Assembly: GCA_030152105.1 (NCBI GenBank)
Contig: JASLIH010000499.1
Span: 1-12,277 of the forward strand
Source of the DNA: Actinomycetes bacterium
Lineage (GTDB): Bacteria > Actinomycetota > CALGFH01
DNA: 12,277 bases
Reading direction: 5' to 3'
The position numbers and the translations under genes were made by a program. Shown here piece after piece: positions 5,641 through 12,277 of this stretch. Positions within the stretch are counted from its first letter, which is position 1, and every line of letters starts with the position of its first letter. The notes below the pieces were generated by a model. The model was not told where the DNA came from, did not search any database, and worked only from the letters and a program-made list of their open reading frames with translations.

Positions 5641-8228
5641 CTGTTGGCCAGCGCACCCAGGTCGGCGGCGGCGCGGGCGGCCTCGCGGCGGGAGCCGACG
5701 TTGAGCTTGGCCAGGATGGCGGCCACGTGGTGGTCGACGGTCCGGACCGAGACGACCAGGCGGCCGGCGATCTCGGCGTTGGTCAGGCCCTCGGCGAGCA
5801 GCCCCAGGACCTCGAGCTGGCGGTCGGTGAGGCCGGCCGGGTTGGTCCGGGTGCGCTGGCGGGGGCGGCGGGGGAGGTGGCTCACGCCCATCCGGCGCAG
5901 GTCGCGGCGGACCAGGTTGGCCGCGGCGACGGCGCCGAGCCGGTCGAGGGCGGCCAGCGACGCCAGCAGCTCGGGCTGGCGGCCCGAGGCGGCCAGCTCG
6001 AGGGCGTGCTCGTAGGGGGCGCCGAGCGACCGCCAGCGCGCGGCCGCGCCGGCCCAGTCCCCACCGATGCCGAGCGCGAACTCCGGCGGGCAGCCGGCCG
6101 GGGCGTCCACCGGGTGGCCGCAGCGGGCCAGGTAGCGCAGCAGCTCGCCCCGGTAGCGCTCGGCCCCGCCGGCCTCGGTGCGCTCCAGCGGGACCTGGGC
6201 CAGCTCGGCCGCGGCGACATGGTCGCCGGCCAGCCAGGCCGCCTCGACCCGGGCGATGCCGGCCAGCGCGATCGGCTGGACCGAGTTGGTCCGGGCGGCC
6301 GTCCGCCAGGCCTGCTCCAGCAGGGCGGTGGCGGCCGGGTCGCCCTTGCGGGCCAGCAGCCGGCCGAGGGCCGACAGCCCGAAGCTGGCCAGCACCCCGG
6401 GGTCCTCGCCGGCCAGCAGGCGCCGCAGCCCGGCCTCGGCCTCGTCCCAGCGCCCCCGCAGGGTCGCCAGCATGCAGCGGTGGGCCTCCAGGTTGTACTC
6501 GTGGGAGGCGAAGCCGTACTCGCGGGCATAGGCCAGCCCGTCGGCCAGCGGCTGGTCGAGCTCGTCGTAGCGTCCCAGGCGGTACAGCCCCTCGACCAGG
6601 TTGGTGTAGGCCCGCTGGGCGTACTCGTAGGAGGAGGCGGCCCGGGCCACGGCCGCCGCGCGCCGCAGCTCGGCCGCCCCGCCCGGGTCGCCCAGGTCCA
6701 GCAGGGCCGACCCCAGGTAGTTGAGCGAGTGGGCGACCACGTCCTGCTGGCCGGTGGCCTCGCCCAGCTCCAGCGACCGCCGGGCCACGGTGATGGCCTC
6801 GCCGGGGCGGTCGGTCAGCTTCAGGATGGCCGCCAGGTAGGTGTAGGCGCGGCCGAGCCGCTCCTGGTCGCCGAGCGGCTCCAGCAGGGCGACGGCCCGG
6901 GTCACGGCCTCCTCGGACCCGGCCGGGTCGTTCACCATGTAGCGCATCCGCGACAGGGTGGTGAGAGCCTGGCCCAGGCTCGGTGGGTCGCCGGTCCGCT
7001 CCCGCAGGGCGACCACCCGGCCGGCCCGGGCCACCGCCTCCTCGAAGCGGGACAGGTTGTAGAGGACCCAGACGCTCTCCTCGAGCACGGTCGCCCGCTG
7101 GGTGGCCGGCAGCCGGCCCGACCAGGCCAGCACCAGCTCGTAGTGGGCCAGGGCCTCGGAGAAGGCGCCGGCGCCGGCCGCCTCCCGGGCCGCGGCCAGG
7201 CCGTGGCGCAGGACCGCCTCGGGGTCGCCGGCCCGGTGGGCGTGGTGGGACAGCCTCGACAGCTCGACGTCGGGGTGGCCGGCCAGGGCGGCCAGGACCC
7301 GCCGGTTGCAGGCCACCCGGGCGGTGGAGGACAGCTGGCGCTCGATCGCCCGGCGGGCCAGCTCGTGGCGGAACCAGACATGCGAGGGGTCGGCCTCCAG
7401 CATGCCGCGCCGCTCGGCCTCGTCCAGGGCCGCCACCTGGCCGCCCAGCAGCTCCTCGGCCAGCCACCGCTCGACCTGGCCGGGCACGGTGGCCAGCAGC
7501 TCAAGGGCTCGCCGGGTGGGTTCGCTGAGGCCTTCCAGCCGGGCCAGCACCGCGTCCCGGACAGTGGCCGGCAGCTCGACCCCGGGGTTGGCCAGCACCT
7601 CGGTGACGAAGAACGGGTTGCCGGCCGTGGCCGCCAGCACGGCGGCGGCGTCGGCGCCGTGGTCGCCGGCCAGCTCCTCGACCGCCCCGGCCGACAGGGG
7701 CCGCAGCTGAAGCCGCCGCACCTCCTGGTGGGGGAGGGCGGCCAGGACCCGGCGAAGCGGATGCTGGCCGCCCAGCTCGTCCTCGCGGTAGGTGAGCACC
7801 AGCACACTCGGCAGCTCCGGGATGCGCCAGGCCAGGTAGCGGAGCACGTCCAGGGTGGCGTCGTCGGCCCAGTGGACGTCCTCGACCAGCATCACCGCCG
7901 GCCGGCCGGCCAGCTCCTGGTGCACGGCCCCGAACACCGCGTCCCGGCCCGCTCCCGGCTCCATCGCCACGGCCAGCGCGGGCGCGGCCCCGCGGGCCAT
8001 GTCCCGGAACGGCCCGAGGGTCCGCGGGGTGACCAGGTCGTCGCAGGCCCCGGCGAGCACCCGGGCCCGCCCCGCCGCCTCACGGGCGAACGCCCTGACC
8101 AGGCTGGTCTTGCCGATCCCGGCCTCGCCGGAGACGAGCACGACCGAGCCTCGGCCCTGCCCGGCCCCCCTGAGCGTCTCACGCAGTCGGCGAAGCTCGG
8201 CGTCCCGCTCCAGCAAGCCCGCCGTCAT
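5637..8228 (-). CDS. LuxR-family regulator with N-terminal ATPase domain (LAL type)
   Basis: An 863-residue transcription regulator of the large ATP-binding LuxR type. The N-terminal NTPase domain has Walker A GEAGIGKT at 34-41 and Walker B AVMLVEDVHWADD at 111-123, typical of AAA-16/STAND-like signalling ATPases. The middle (about 300-780) is alpha-helical with degenerate TPR-like repeats such as LGRAYTYLAAILKL and QDVVAHSLNYLGSALLDLG. The last 65 residues (about 799-863) are a LuxR helix-turn-helix, with LTDRQLEVLGLLAEGLTNAEIA followed by SVRTVDHHVAAILAKLNVGS. In this family ATP binding and a ligand or partner gate DNA binding; the ligand here is unknown. The ATG at 8226-8228 directly precedes the conserved LLERDAELRRL start. 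No good ribosome site is visible. GNAT and NTF2-like genes follow on the same strand and are possible targets or operon partners. Confidence 0.95.
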   Translation of the reverse strand: MTAGLLERDAELRRLRETLRGAGQGRGSVVLVSGEAGIGKTSLVRAFAREAAGRARVLAGACDDLVTPRTLGPFRDMARGAAPALAVAMEPGAGRDAVFGAVHQELAGRPAVMLVEDVHWADDATLDVLRYLAWRIPELPSVLVLTYREDELGGQHPLRRVLAALPHQEVRRLQLRPLSAGAVEELAGDHGADAAAVLAATAGNPFFVTEVLANPGVELPATVRDAVLARLEGLSEPTRRALELLATVPGQVERWLAEELLGGQVAALDEAERRGMLEADPSHVWFRHELARRAIERQLSSTARVACNRRVLAALAGHPDVELSRLSHHAHRAGDPEAVLRHGLAAAREAAGAGAFSEALAHYELVLAWSGRLPATQRATVLEESVWVLYNLSRFEEAVARAGRVVALRERTGDPPSLGQALTTLSRMRYMVNDPAGSEEAVTRAVALLEPLGDQERLGRAYTYLAAILKLTDRPGEAITVARRSLELGEATGQQDVVAHSLNYLGSALLDLGDPGGAAELRRAAAVARAASSYEYAQRAYTNLVEGLYRLGRYDELDQPLADGLAYAREYGFASHEYNLEAHRCMLATLRGRWDEAEAGLRRLLAGEDPGVLASFGLSALGRLLARKGDPAATALLEQAWRTAARTNSVQPIALAGIARVEAAWLAGDHVAAAELAQVPLERTEAGGAERYRGELLRYLARCGHPVDAPAGCPPEFALGIGGDWAGAAARWRSLGAPYEHALELAASGRQPELLASLAALDRLGAVAAANLVRRDLRRMGVSHLPRRPRQRTRTNPAGLTDRQLEVLGLLAEGLTNAEIAGRLVVSVRTVDHHVAAILAKLNVGSRREAARAAADLGALANR

Positions 8229-8295
8229 CGTGCACCGATTGAACCAGACGCGGGCCCGGCGCTGAAGCGTCCTGGCCGGTCCGGGGGATGCCTGG

Positions 8296-8562
8296 TCAGC
8301 CGCAGTCCTTGTCGATCTGGCCCTCCAGCGCCGTCCAGGCGGTGTCGATCCGCTTCAGGTCGCTGACGATCGACGGCAGGTCCCCGAGCAGGCTGTCCCT
8401 GACCTTCTGGAGGGCGGCCAGCGTCCCCGCATTGCCGGCCTCGGGCGGGTCGAGCTGGTCGAGCTCGGCCACCGACGCCTCGAGCGCGGCCGCGTCGGCG
8501 CACGCCTCGGAGGCGGCGGTGGTCGCGGACGCGGCGGTGCATTGACCGGTCTCGGGGTGCTC
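8296..8562 (-). pseudogene. Probable 5'-truncated remnant of a small secreted-type helical protein
   Basis: Between the sigma-factor stop (TAG, 8563-8565) and the LuxR-type gene there is a stop-free stretch of 88 codons, in the same frame as the sigma gene, ending at TGA 8296-8298. From about 8544 downward nearly every third base is G or C, as in real genes here. The translation looks like a designed protein: CADAAALEASVAELDQLDPP, then LAALQKVRDSLLGDLPSIVS, then DTAWTALEGQIDKDCG, all amphipathic helix with cysteines at both ends. It resembles small actinobacterial exported proteins whose mature part starts near such a cysteine. No ATG or signal peptide precedes it, and the expected place is occupied by the sigma gene. 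A shorter 58-aa product could start at GTG 8470-8472. Alternatives are a stop-codon readthrough extension of the sigma factor or a chance frame. The 67 bases from 8229 to 8295 hold nothing recognisable. Confidence 0.45.
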
Positions 8563-9786
8563 CTAGGCCCCGGCCACGGTCCGGCGGCGGCCCTCCAGGA
8601 AGGCCAGCTCGGCCGCGTTCTGGGCCCTGGCGATGGCGGCGTCGTAGGCCAGGGCGGCCTCGCCGTCGCGGCCGAGGCGGCGCAGCAGGTCGGCCCGGAT
8701 GGCGTGGAACAGGTGGTAGCCGTCCAGGTCGAGCCCGTCCACCAGGGCCAGGGCCGCCTCCGGCCCCTCGACCTCGGCCACCGCGACGGCGCGGTTGAGG
8801 GCCACCACCGGGGTCGGGGCGAGGGCCAGCAGCTGGTCGTACAGGGCCAGGATCTGCCGCCAGTCGGTGGCCGCGGCCGCCGGGGCGTCGCTGTGGACGG
8901 CGTTGACGGCCGCCTGGAGCTGGTAGGGGCCGGGCTGGTTGCGGCGCAGGCAGCGGCGCACGATGGCCTGGCCCTCGGCGATGCGCTGGCGGTCCCAGCG
9001 GCCCCGGTCCTGGTCGGCCAGGAGCACGAGCCGGCCGTCCGGGGTCGTCCGGGCGGGCCGGCGCGCGTCGACCAGCAGCATCAGGGCGAGCAGGCCCATG
9101 ACCTCCGGCTCGTCGGGCATCAGCTCGGCCAGCAGCCGACCAAGGCGGATGGCCTCGGCGCACAGCTCGCGGCGGACCAGGGCGTCCCCGGCGCTGGCGG
9201 CGTAGCCCTCGTTGAAGATCAGGTAGACGACGGCCAGGACGGCCCGGAGGCGGTCCGGGAGGTCGGCCTCGTCCGGGACCCGGTAGGGGATCCCGGCGTC
9301 GCGGATCTTGCCCTTGGCCCGGACCAGGCGCTGGGCCATGGTCGGCTCGGGGACCAGGAACGCCCGGGCGATCTCGGCCGTGGTCAGGCCGCCGAGCAGC
9401 CGCAGGGTCAGCGCGACCTGGACGCCGGTGCCGAGGGCGGGGTGGCAGCAGGTGAAGATCAGGCGCAGGCGGTCGTCGCGCACGGGCCCCTCCTCGGCCG
9501 TCTCGCCGCGGGCGTGGACCAGGGCTGCCTGGGCGTGGCGGTCCTCCCGCGACGCCTCCCGGCGGAGGCGGTCGATGGCCCGGTTGCGGGCGGTGGTGAT
9601 GATCCAGCCGGCCGGGCTGGGGGGCAGGCCGGCCGACGGCCACCGCTGCACGGCCGCGGCGAACGCGTCCTGGACGGCCTCCTCGGCGACGTCGATGTCA
9701 CCGAAGACCCCGACAAGGACGGCGACCGCCCGGCCGTACTCCTGGCGGAAGACACGCTCGACCTCGGCGGCGGGAAGGGCCGGCAT
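8563..9786 (-). CDS. ECF42-type RNA polymerase sigma factor with DUF6596/TPR-like extension
   Basis: A 407-residue sigma factor. Sigma-2 covers about 11-80 ([55 protein letters not shown]). Sigma-4 covers about 105-163 ([31 protein letters not shown]). A roughly 240-residue C-terminal extension follows, with [14 protein letters not shown] (188-199), a DUF6596-type region, and [20 protein letters not shown] (308-327) leading into TPR-like helices. This architecture, with a DGPF gene alongside and no anti-sigma gene visible, is that of ECF group 42, in which the extension is thought to control activity. The ATG at 9784-9786 begins right before the sigma-2 domain and lies 8 bp after the DGPF stop. 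The frame is open to 9870, but the extra residues overlap the DGPF gene and are unconserved. The ending ELAFLEGRR is normal for the family, so the TAG is probably the true stop. Confidence 0.94.
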   Translation of the reverse strand: MPALPAAEVERVFRQEYGRAVAVLVGVFGDIDVAEEAVQDAFAAAVQRWPSAGLPPSPAGWIITTARNRAIDRLRREASREDRHAQAALVHARGETAEEGPVRDDRLRLIFTCCHPALGTGVQVALTLRLLGGLTTAEIARAFLVPEPTMAQRLVRAKGKIRDAGIPYRVPDEADLPDRLRAVLAVVYLIFNEGYAASAGDALVRRELCAEAIRLGRLLAELMPDEPEVMGLLALMLLVDARRPARTTPDGRLVLLADQDRGRWDRQRIAEGQAIVRRCLRRNQPGPYQLQAAVNAVHSDAPAAAATDWRQILALYDQLLALAPTPVVALNRAVAVAEVEGPEAALALVDGLDLDGYHLFHAIRADLLRRLGRDGEAALAYDAAIARAQNAAELAFLEGRRRTVAGA

Positions 9787-9794
9787 GCCCGCCG

Positions 9795-10148
9795 TCAGTC
9801 CCCGGGCTGGCCCTGGAACGGCCGGACCTCGATGGGGAGGGTGGTCGCCTCGGCCAGCCGGCGGCCCCACGCCAGGGCGGCGTCCAGGTCGGGCGCCCGG
9901 ACGACGGTGAACCCGCCGATGTGCTCCTTGCCCTCGGTGAAGGGGCCGTCGGTACAGAGCACCTCGCCGTCGGTGACCCGCACGACGGTGGCCGTGCTCG
10001 GCGGGTGCAGCCCGCCGGCGAACACCCAGGCCCCGGCCTCCCGGAGCTCGCGGTTCAGGGCGTCGAGGTCGGCCGAGATCCGCTCCAGCACCTCGGGCGG
10101 GGGCGCCGGGCCGTCGGGCTGGTAGACGCTGAGCAGGTACTGCCGCAT
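9795..10148 (-). CDS. DGPF-domain (YCII-related) protein
   Basis: A 117-residue single-domain protein of the YCII-related family. It starts [14 protein letters not shown] and has the defining segment [15 protein letters not shown] at 66-80, then the helix [15 protein letters not shown] and the closing strand IEVRPF. These proteins adopt a ferredoxin-like alpha/beta fold and their biochemical role is poorly known. Genes of this type are the characteristic neighbours, and in Streptomyces reported targets, of ECF42 sigma factors. The ATG at 10146-10148 has a strong GGAGGAG-type ribosome site eight or so bases upstream. It lies 26 bp after the reductase gene and 8 bp before the sigma gene, so the three are almost certainly one transcript. 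Confidence 0.95.
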   Translation of the reverse strand: MRQYLLSVYQPDGPAPPPEVLERISADLDALNRELREAGAWVFAGGLHPPSTATVVRVTDGEVLCTDGPFTEGKEHIGGFTVVRAPDLDAALAWGRRLAEATTLPIEVRPFQGQPGD

Positions 10149-10174
10149 CCGGGTGCTCCTCCTCGTCGTGGACG

Positions 10175-10762
10175 TCACCGGCCGGCCGGCTGGTAGGTGG
10201 CGATGATCACACCGGTCGTCGTGGGCGTGGCGTCGACCAGCCGCAGGGTTGCCGCCGGGCCGCCGTCGGGGAACAGCCGCCGCCCCGACCCCAGCACCAG
10301 CGGGTGGATCAGGAGCAGATACTCGTCGATCAGGTCGCGATCTCGCAGCGACTGGATCAGCTCGCCGCTGCCCAGCACGGTCATGTCCTTGCCCGGCTGC
10401 CGCTTGAGCGCGGCCACGGCGTCGGCGGCGTCGCCCGCGAGCAGCTCGGAGTTGCGCCACGGCAGGGGCTCGGCCAGCGAGGTCGAGGCCACGTACTTCA
10501 AGGTGTTGTCGAGCACCTCGGTGAACGGGTTGCCGGTCTGGTGGGGCCAGAAGCTGAAGAAGTCCTCATAGGTCCGCCGCCCGAGCAGCAGGGGCCCTGG
10601 GTCGGCCATGCCCTCGGCCATCACCTTGCCCATGATCTCGTCGTTGTAGGGGACGGCCCAGCCGCCGTGCTCGAACCCGCCGCGGGTGTCCTCGTCGGGC
10701 CGGCCCGGGGCCTGCATCACGCCGTCAAGGGTCAGGCTGTTGAACACGCTCACCTTGCGCAC
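10175..10762 (-). CDS. Dihydrofolate-reductase-like / RibD C-terminal domain protein
   Basis: A 195-residue protein of the DHFR/RibD-C superfamily, likely an NADPH-dependent reductase of unknown substrate. Features in order: [18 protein letters not shown] (3-20), the standard first strand and loop; [17 protein letters not shown] (56-72), the cofactor-side motif; [13 protein letters not shown] (127-139), the second nucleotide-contact segment; and [20 protein letters not shown] (145-164). It resembles the YyaP/YwjB type rather than true folate reductases, so a folate role should not be assumed. The start is GTG at 10760-10762, with GGAGGAG about eight bases upstream. It is the first gene of the DHFR-like/DGPF/sigma module, and the predicted ECF promoter lies in the 70-bp gap before it. 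Confidence 0.92.
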   Translation of the reverse strand: MRKVSVFNSLTLDGVMQAPGRPDEDTRGGFEHGGWAVPYNDEIMGKVMAEGMADPGPLLLGRRTYEDFFSFWPHQTGNPFTEVLDNTLKYVASTSLAEPLPWRNSELLAGDAADAVAALKRQPGKDMTVLGSGELIQSLRDRDLIDEYLLLIHPLVLGSGRRLFPDGGPAATLRLVDATPTTTGVIIATYQPAGR

Positions 10763-10785
10763 CTTGGCTGCTCCTCCCGTCGCTC

Positions 10786-10803
10786 GAAGGTGGTCTCACC
10801 TTC
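10786..10803. promoter_or_regulatory. Inverted repeat upstream of the reductase gene
   Basis: GAAGGTG-GTCT-CACCTTC is a perfect 7+7 inverted repeat with a four-base centre. It lies between tetR and the reductase gene, just downstream of the predicted -10 element and just upstream of the ribosome site. On the minus strand no T run follows it, so it is not a typical terminator for tetR. It may be an operator at the transcription start or a hairpin in the 5' leader. Confidence 0.45.
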
Positions 10804-10805
10804 TA

Positions 10806-10832
10806 CACGAACGGGCCGGGCCCAGATCGACA
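10806..10832 (-). promoter_or_regulatory. Predicted ECF42-dependent promoter (TGTCGA-N17-CGTG)
   Basis: On the minus strand TGTCGA (10832-10827) is followed after 17 bases by CGTG (10809-10806). From memory, the ECF42 promoter worked out in Streptomyces venezuelae has TGTCGA at -35 and CGA/TC at -10, so the -35 is exact and the -10 differs at one base. Transcription would start near 10799, about 37 bases before the GTG of the first gene of the module that includes the sigma gene. The -35 begins directly after the tetR stop codon. Confidence 0.5.
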
Positions 10833-11417
10833 CTACAGGCGGAGCAGGGGCATGACGACCTCGTCGAGCACCGACACGAGGTAGTCGTCGGGCACCGGGG
10901 GGCCGTCGACCAGGAAGCGCTGCACCACCATGGCCAGGCCGACCTCGGCCACCAGCTGGCTGGCGGCCTCGGGCCGCACCTGGCCCCGGTCGGCGGCGCG
11001 CCGCAGCACGGCCAGGAAGCTGCCCTTGCGGGGGGCCAGGACCCGCTCGTGGAGCAGGACGCTGAACTGGTGGTCACGGTCGGCCTGGGCCAGCAGGCAC
11101 TGCAGGGCGCAGCCGGTGGGGGAGTTGACCATGGCCGCCATCCGCCGGAGCAGGTCCAGCAGGTCCTCGCGCACGTCGCCGTGGTCGGGCAGGTCGGCCA
11201 GGGACGGCAGGGCGTGGTCGATGGCGTCGACCACGAGGTCGTCCTTGCCGGCCCAGCGGCGGTACAGGGCCGCCTTGCCGGTCTGGGCACAGCCGGCGAC
11301 GCCCTCCATGGTCAGGCGGCTGTAGCCGACCGTCTGGAGCTGGTGGAAGACGGCGTCGTAGATCGCCCGCTCCAGGGCGTCGCCCCGGCGCCGGGTCGGG
11401 GCGCCTGGTGTGGCCAT
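10833..11417 (-). CDS. TetR-family transcriptional repressor
   Basis: A 194-residue regulator with the TetR layout. The N-terminal DNA-binding domain at about 13-66 reads ALERAIYDAVFHQLQTVGYS, LTMEGVAGCAQTGKAALYRR and WAGKDDLVVDAI, with the recognition helix around 44-54. The helical C-terminal ligand domain ends LVSVLDEVVMPLLRL. The ATG at 11415-11417 has GGAGGTG about six bases upstream. It is transcribed away from a 14-TM-type exporter gene, the standard arrangement for a repressor that is released by a toxic compound and then frees exporter expression. The ligand cannot be predicted. Two dyads in the shared 108-bp gap are its probable binding sites, one close to its own start, so autorepression is likely. 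Confidence 0.95.
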   Translation of the reverse strand: MATPGAPTRRRGDALERAIYDAVFHQLQTVGYSRLTMEGVAGCAQTGKAALYRRWAGKDDLVVDAIDHALPSLADLPDHGDVREDLLDLLRRMAAMVNSPTGCALQCLLAQADRDHQFSVLLHERVLAPRKGSFLAVLRRAADRGQVRPEAASQLVAEVGLAMVVQRFLVDGPPVPDDYLVSVLDEVVMPLLRL

Positions 11418-11440
11418 CGCCCACCTCCAGCAGCCATATA

Positions 11441-11458
11441 GTGAACGTTTGCGTTCCT
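11441..11458. promoter_or_regulatory. Predicted TetR operator 1
   Basis: GTGAACG-TTTG-CGTTCCT contains a perfect inner dyad, GAACG-N4-CGTTC. It directly adjoins a -10-like TATATG on the minus strand (11440-11435), so binding would block tetR transcription. It shares the half-site GTGAACG and the N4 spacing with operator 2. Confidence 0.55.
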
Positions 11459-11487
11459 AAAACGGCACGTGTACCGTCGCTCACATT

Positions 11488-11505
11488 GTGAACGCGATCG
11501 TACAC
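11488..11505. promoter_or_regulatory. Predicted TetR operator 2
   Basis: GTGAACG-CGAT-CGTACAC is an 18-bp dyad with six of seven half-site positions matched. It starts 47 bp after operator 1 and repeats its GTGAACG half-site exactly. It overlaps TACACT (11501-11506), a -10-like element on the exporter side, although that -10 would give a leader of only about 13 bases. Confidence 0.55.
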
Positions 11506-11525
11506 TAGCGAGAGGAACGGCAGCC

Positions 11526-12277
11526 ATGGCGGTCTCGAGCTCGGAGGTTGCGACGCGCCCAGCGGGCGCGGCGCGGCGCGGTCACCATCCCGCCCTGGCG
11601 CTCGCGGTCATCGCGGCGCTACAGCTCATGGTGGTGCTGGACGCCACCATCGTGAACATCGCCCTGCCCCAGGTCCAGCAGGCCCTCGGCTTCTCCACCA
11701 CCGACCTGTCGTGGGTGCTGAACGCCTACACCCTGACCTTCGGCGGCCTGCTCCTGCTGGGCGGCCGGGCCGGCGACATCCTGGGCCGCCGCCGGGTGTT
11801 CATCGCCGGGATCCTGGTGTTCACCCTGGCCTCGTTCCTGGGCGGCCTGGCCACCTCGGCGGGCTGGCTGCTGGCCGCCCGGGCCCTCCAGGGCGTCGGC
11901 GGGGCCATCGCCGCCCCCACCGCCCTGGCCCTGGTCACCACCAATTTCGCCGAGGGCCCGGAGCGCAACCGCGCCTTCGGGGTCTTCGGCGCCGTCGCCG
12001 GGGCCGGCGGCGCCCTCGGCCTGCTCGCCGGCGGCATGCTGACCTCGTGGCTGTCGTGGCGCTGGGTGCTGTTCGTCAACGTGCCCATCGGCGTCCTGCT
12101 GGCCTCCCTGGCCCCCCTCTACATCACCGAGTCCGAGCGCCAGCCGGGCAGGTTCGTCCTCGCCGGCGCCCTCACCTCCACCGCCGGCATGACCGCCCTG
12201 GTCTACGGCTTCATCAGCGCCGCCCACGACGGCTGGACCGACGCCATGACCGTTGGCTCCTTCACCGCCGCCGCCGT
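11526..12277 (+). CDS. DHA2-type major facilitator drug exporter, N-terminal part (runs off the window)
   Basis: The first 250 codons of an EmrB/QacA-type proton antiporter in the cytoplasmic membrane. Signatures are LDATIVNIALPQVQQALGFS (motif D1, about 38-57), GGRAGDILGRRRVFIAG (motif A, about 79-95), ARALQGVGGAIAAPTALALV (motif B, about 119-138) and GAVAGAGGALGLLAGG (motif C, about 158-173), the antiporter motif. SWLSWRWVLFVNVPIG follows, typical of the 14-helix branch. At least six membrane helices are visible, and the rest of the usual 470-520 residues lies beyond 12277. The ATG has AGAGGA nine bases upstream. The N terminus (1-20) is hydrophilic, as expected for an inside start. Control by the divergent TetR protein is likely. 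The substrate is unknown. Confidence 0.95.
   Translation, partial: MAVSSSEVATRPAGAARRGHHPALALAVIAALQLMVVLDATIVNIALPQVQQALGFSTTDLSWVLNAYTLTFGGLLLLGGRAGDILGRRRVFIAGILVFTLASFLGGLATSAGWLLAARALQGVGGAIAAPTALALVTTNFAEGPERNRAFGVFGAVAGAGGALGLLAGGMLTSWLSWRWVLFVNVPIGVLLASLAPLYITESERQPGRFVLAGALTSTAGMTALVYGFISAAHDGWTDAMTVGSFTAAA

Noticed and set aside
8229..8260. Leaderless promoter for the LuxR-type gene (TTCAAT nine bases before the ATG)
   Set aside because: TTCAAT matches the -10 consensus poorly and no convincing -35 lies upstream; too weak to list.
5727..8366. An 879-codon open frame on the plus strand opposite the LuxR-type gene
   Set aside because: It is the antisense shadow of the regulator gene in GC-rich DNA. 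The translation is low-complexity G/P/Q/R/A with no domain, while the minus strand shows Walker motifs and a helix-turn-helix.
8225..9643. A 472-codon minus-strand open frame overlapping the sigma gene
   Set aside because: The translation is Arg/Pro/Gly-rich with no motif; it is an out-of-frame shadow of the ECF42 sigma factor gene.
9787..9870. Upstream extension of the sigma factor to 9870
   Set aside because: The extra 28 residues overlap the DGPF coding end and are not sigma-like; the ATG at 9786 directly precedes sigma-2.
8542..10125. A 527-codon plus-strand open frame opposite the sigma and DGPF genes
   Set aside because: Low-complexity antisense translation with no recognisable family; both genes on the minus strand are clear.

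Overview
The window is about 75% G+C with almost only G or C at third codon positions, and many genes overlap by a few bases. It carries an actinobacterial-style set of genes: an ECF42-type sigma factor with a DGPF partner, a LuxR regulator with an ATPase domain, and a TetR/14-TM exporter pair. A high-GC, soil-type actinomycetote is the best guess. The exact lineage cannot be read from the sequence.

Positions 1-3459 (+) are the downstream part of a histidine-utilisation operon: the 3' end of hutU, then hutI, ftcD and fchA, joined by 1-4 bp overlaps. Together they take urocanate to imidazolonepropionate, then formiminoglutamate, and move the formimino group to tetrahydrofolate, ending in glutamate, 5,10-methenyl-THF and ammonia. 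This is the two-step folate route, with transferase and cyclodeaminase as separate proteins. ftcD carries an in-frame, palindrome-rich duplicated insert. Positions 3521-4498 (+) encode a three-helix membrane protein with a LiaF/toast-rack-like beta domain. It ends 2 bp from the stop of a convergent gene.

Positions 4501-8228 (-) hold a LuxR-family regulator with an ATPase domain (863 aa), a GNAT acetyltransferase and an NTF2/SnoaL-like protein; the last two overlap by 4 bp. A 19-bp near-palindrome lies at the regulator/GNAT junction. Positions 8229-8562 hold no complete gene, but a coding-like stretch with no usable start looks like a 5'-truncated remnant.

Positions 8563-10762 (-) form one module: a DHFR/RibD-like reductase, a DGPF (YCII) protein and an ECF42-type sigma factor with a long C-terminal extension. 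A TGTCGA-N17-CGTG element upstream of the module resembles the promoter reported for this sigma group, which suggests autoregulation.

Positions 10833-12277 hold a TetR repressor (-) and a divergent DHA2-type major facilitator exporter (+, cut by the window end). The 108-bp gap between them contains two similar 18-bp dyads, the likely repressor sites. Most of the window is recognisable biology. The least explained items are the ftcD insert, the remnant after the sigma gene, the GNAT C-terminal tail and the predicted sigma-controlled promoter.
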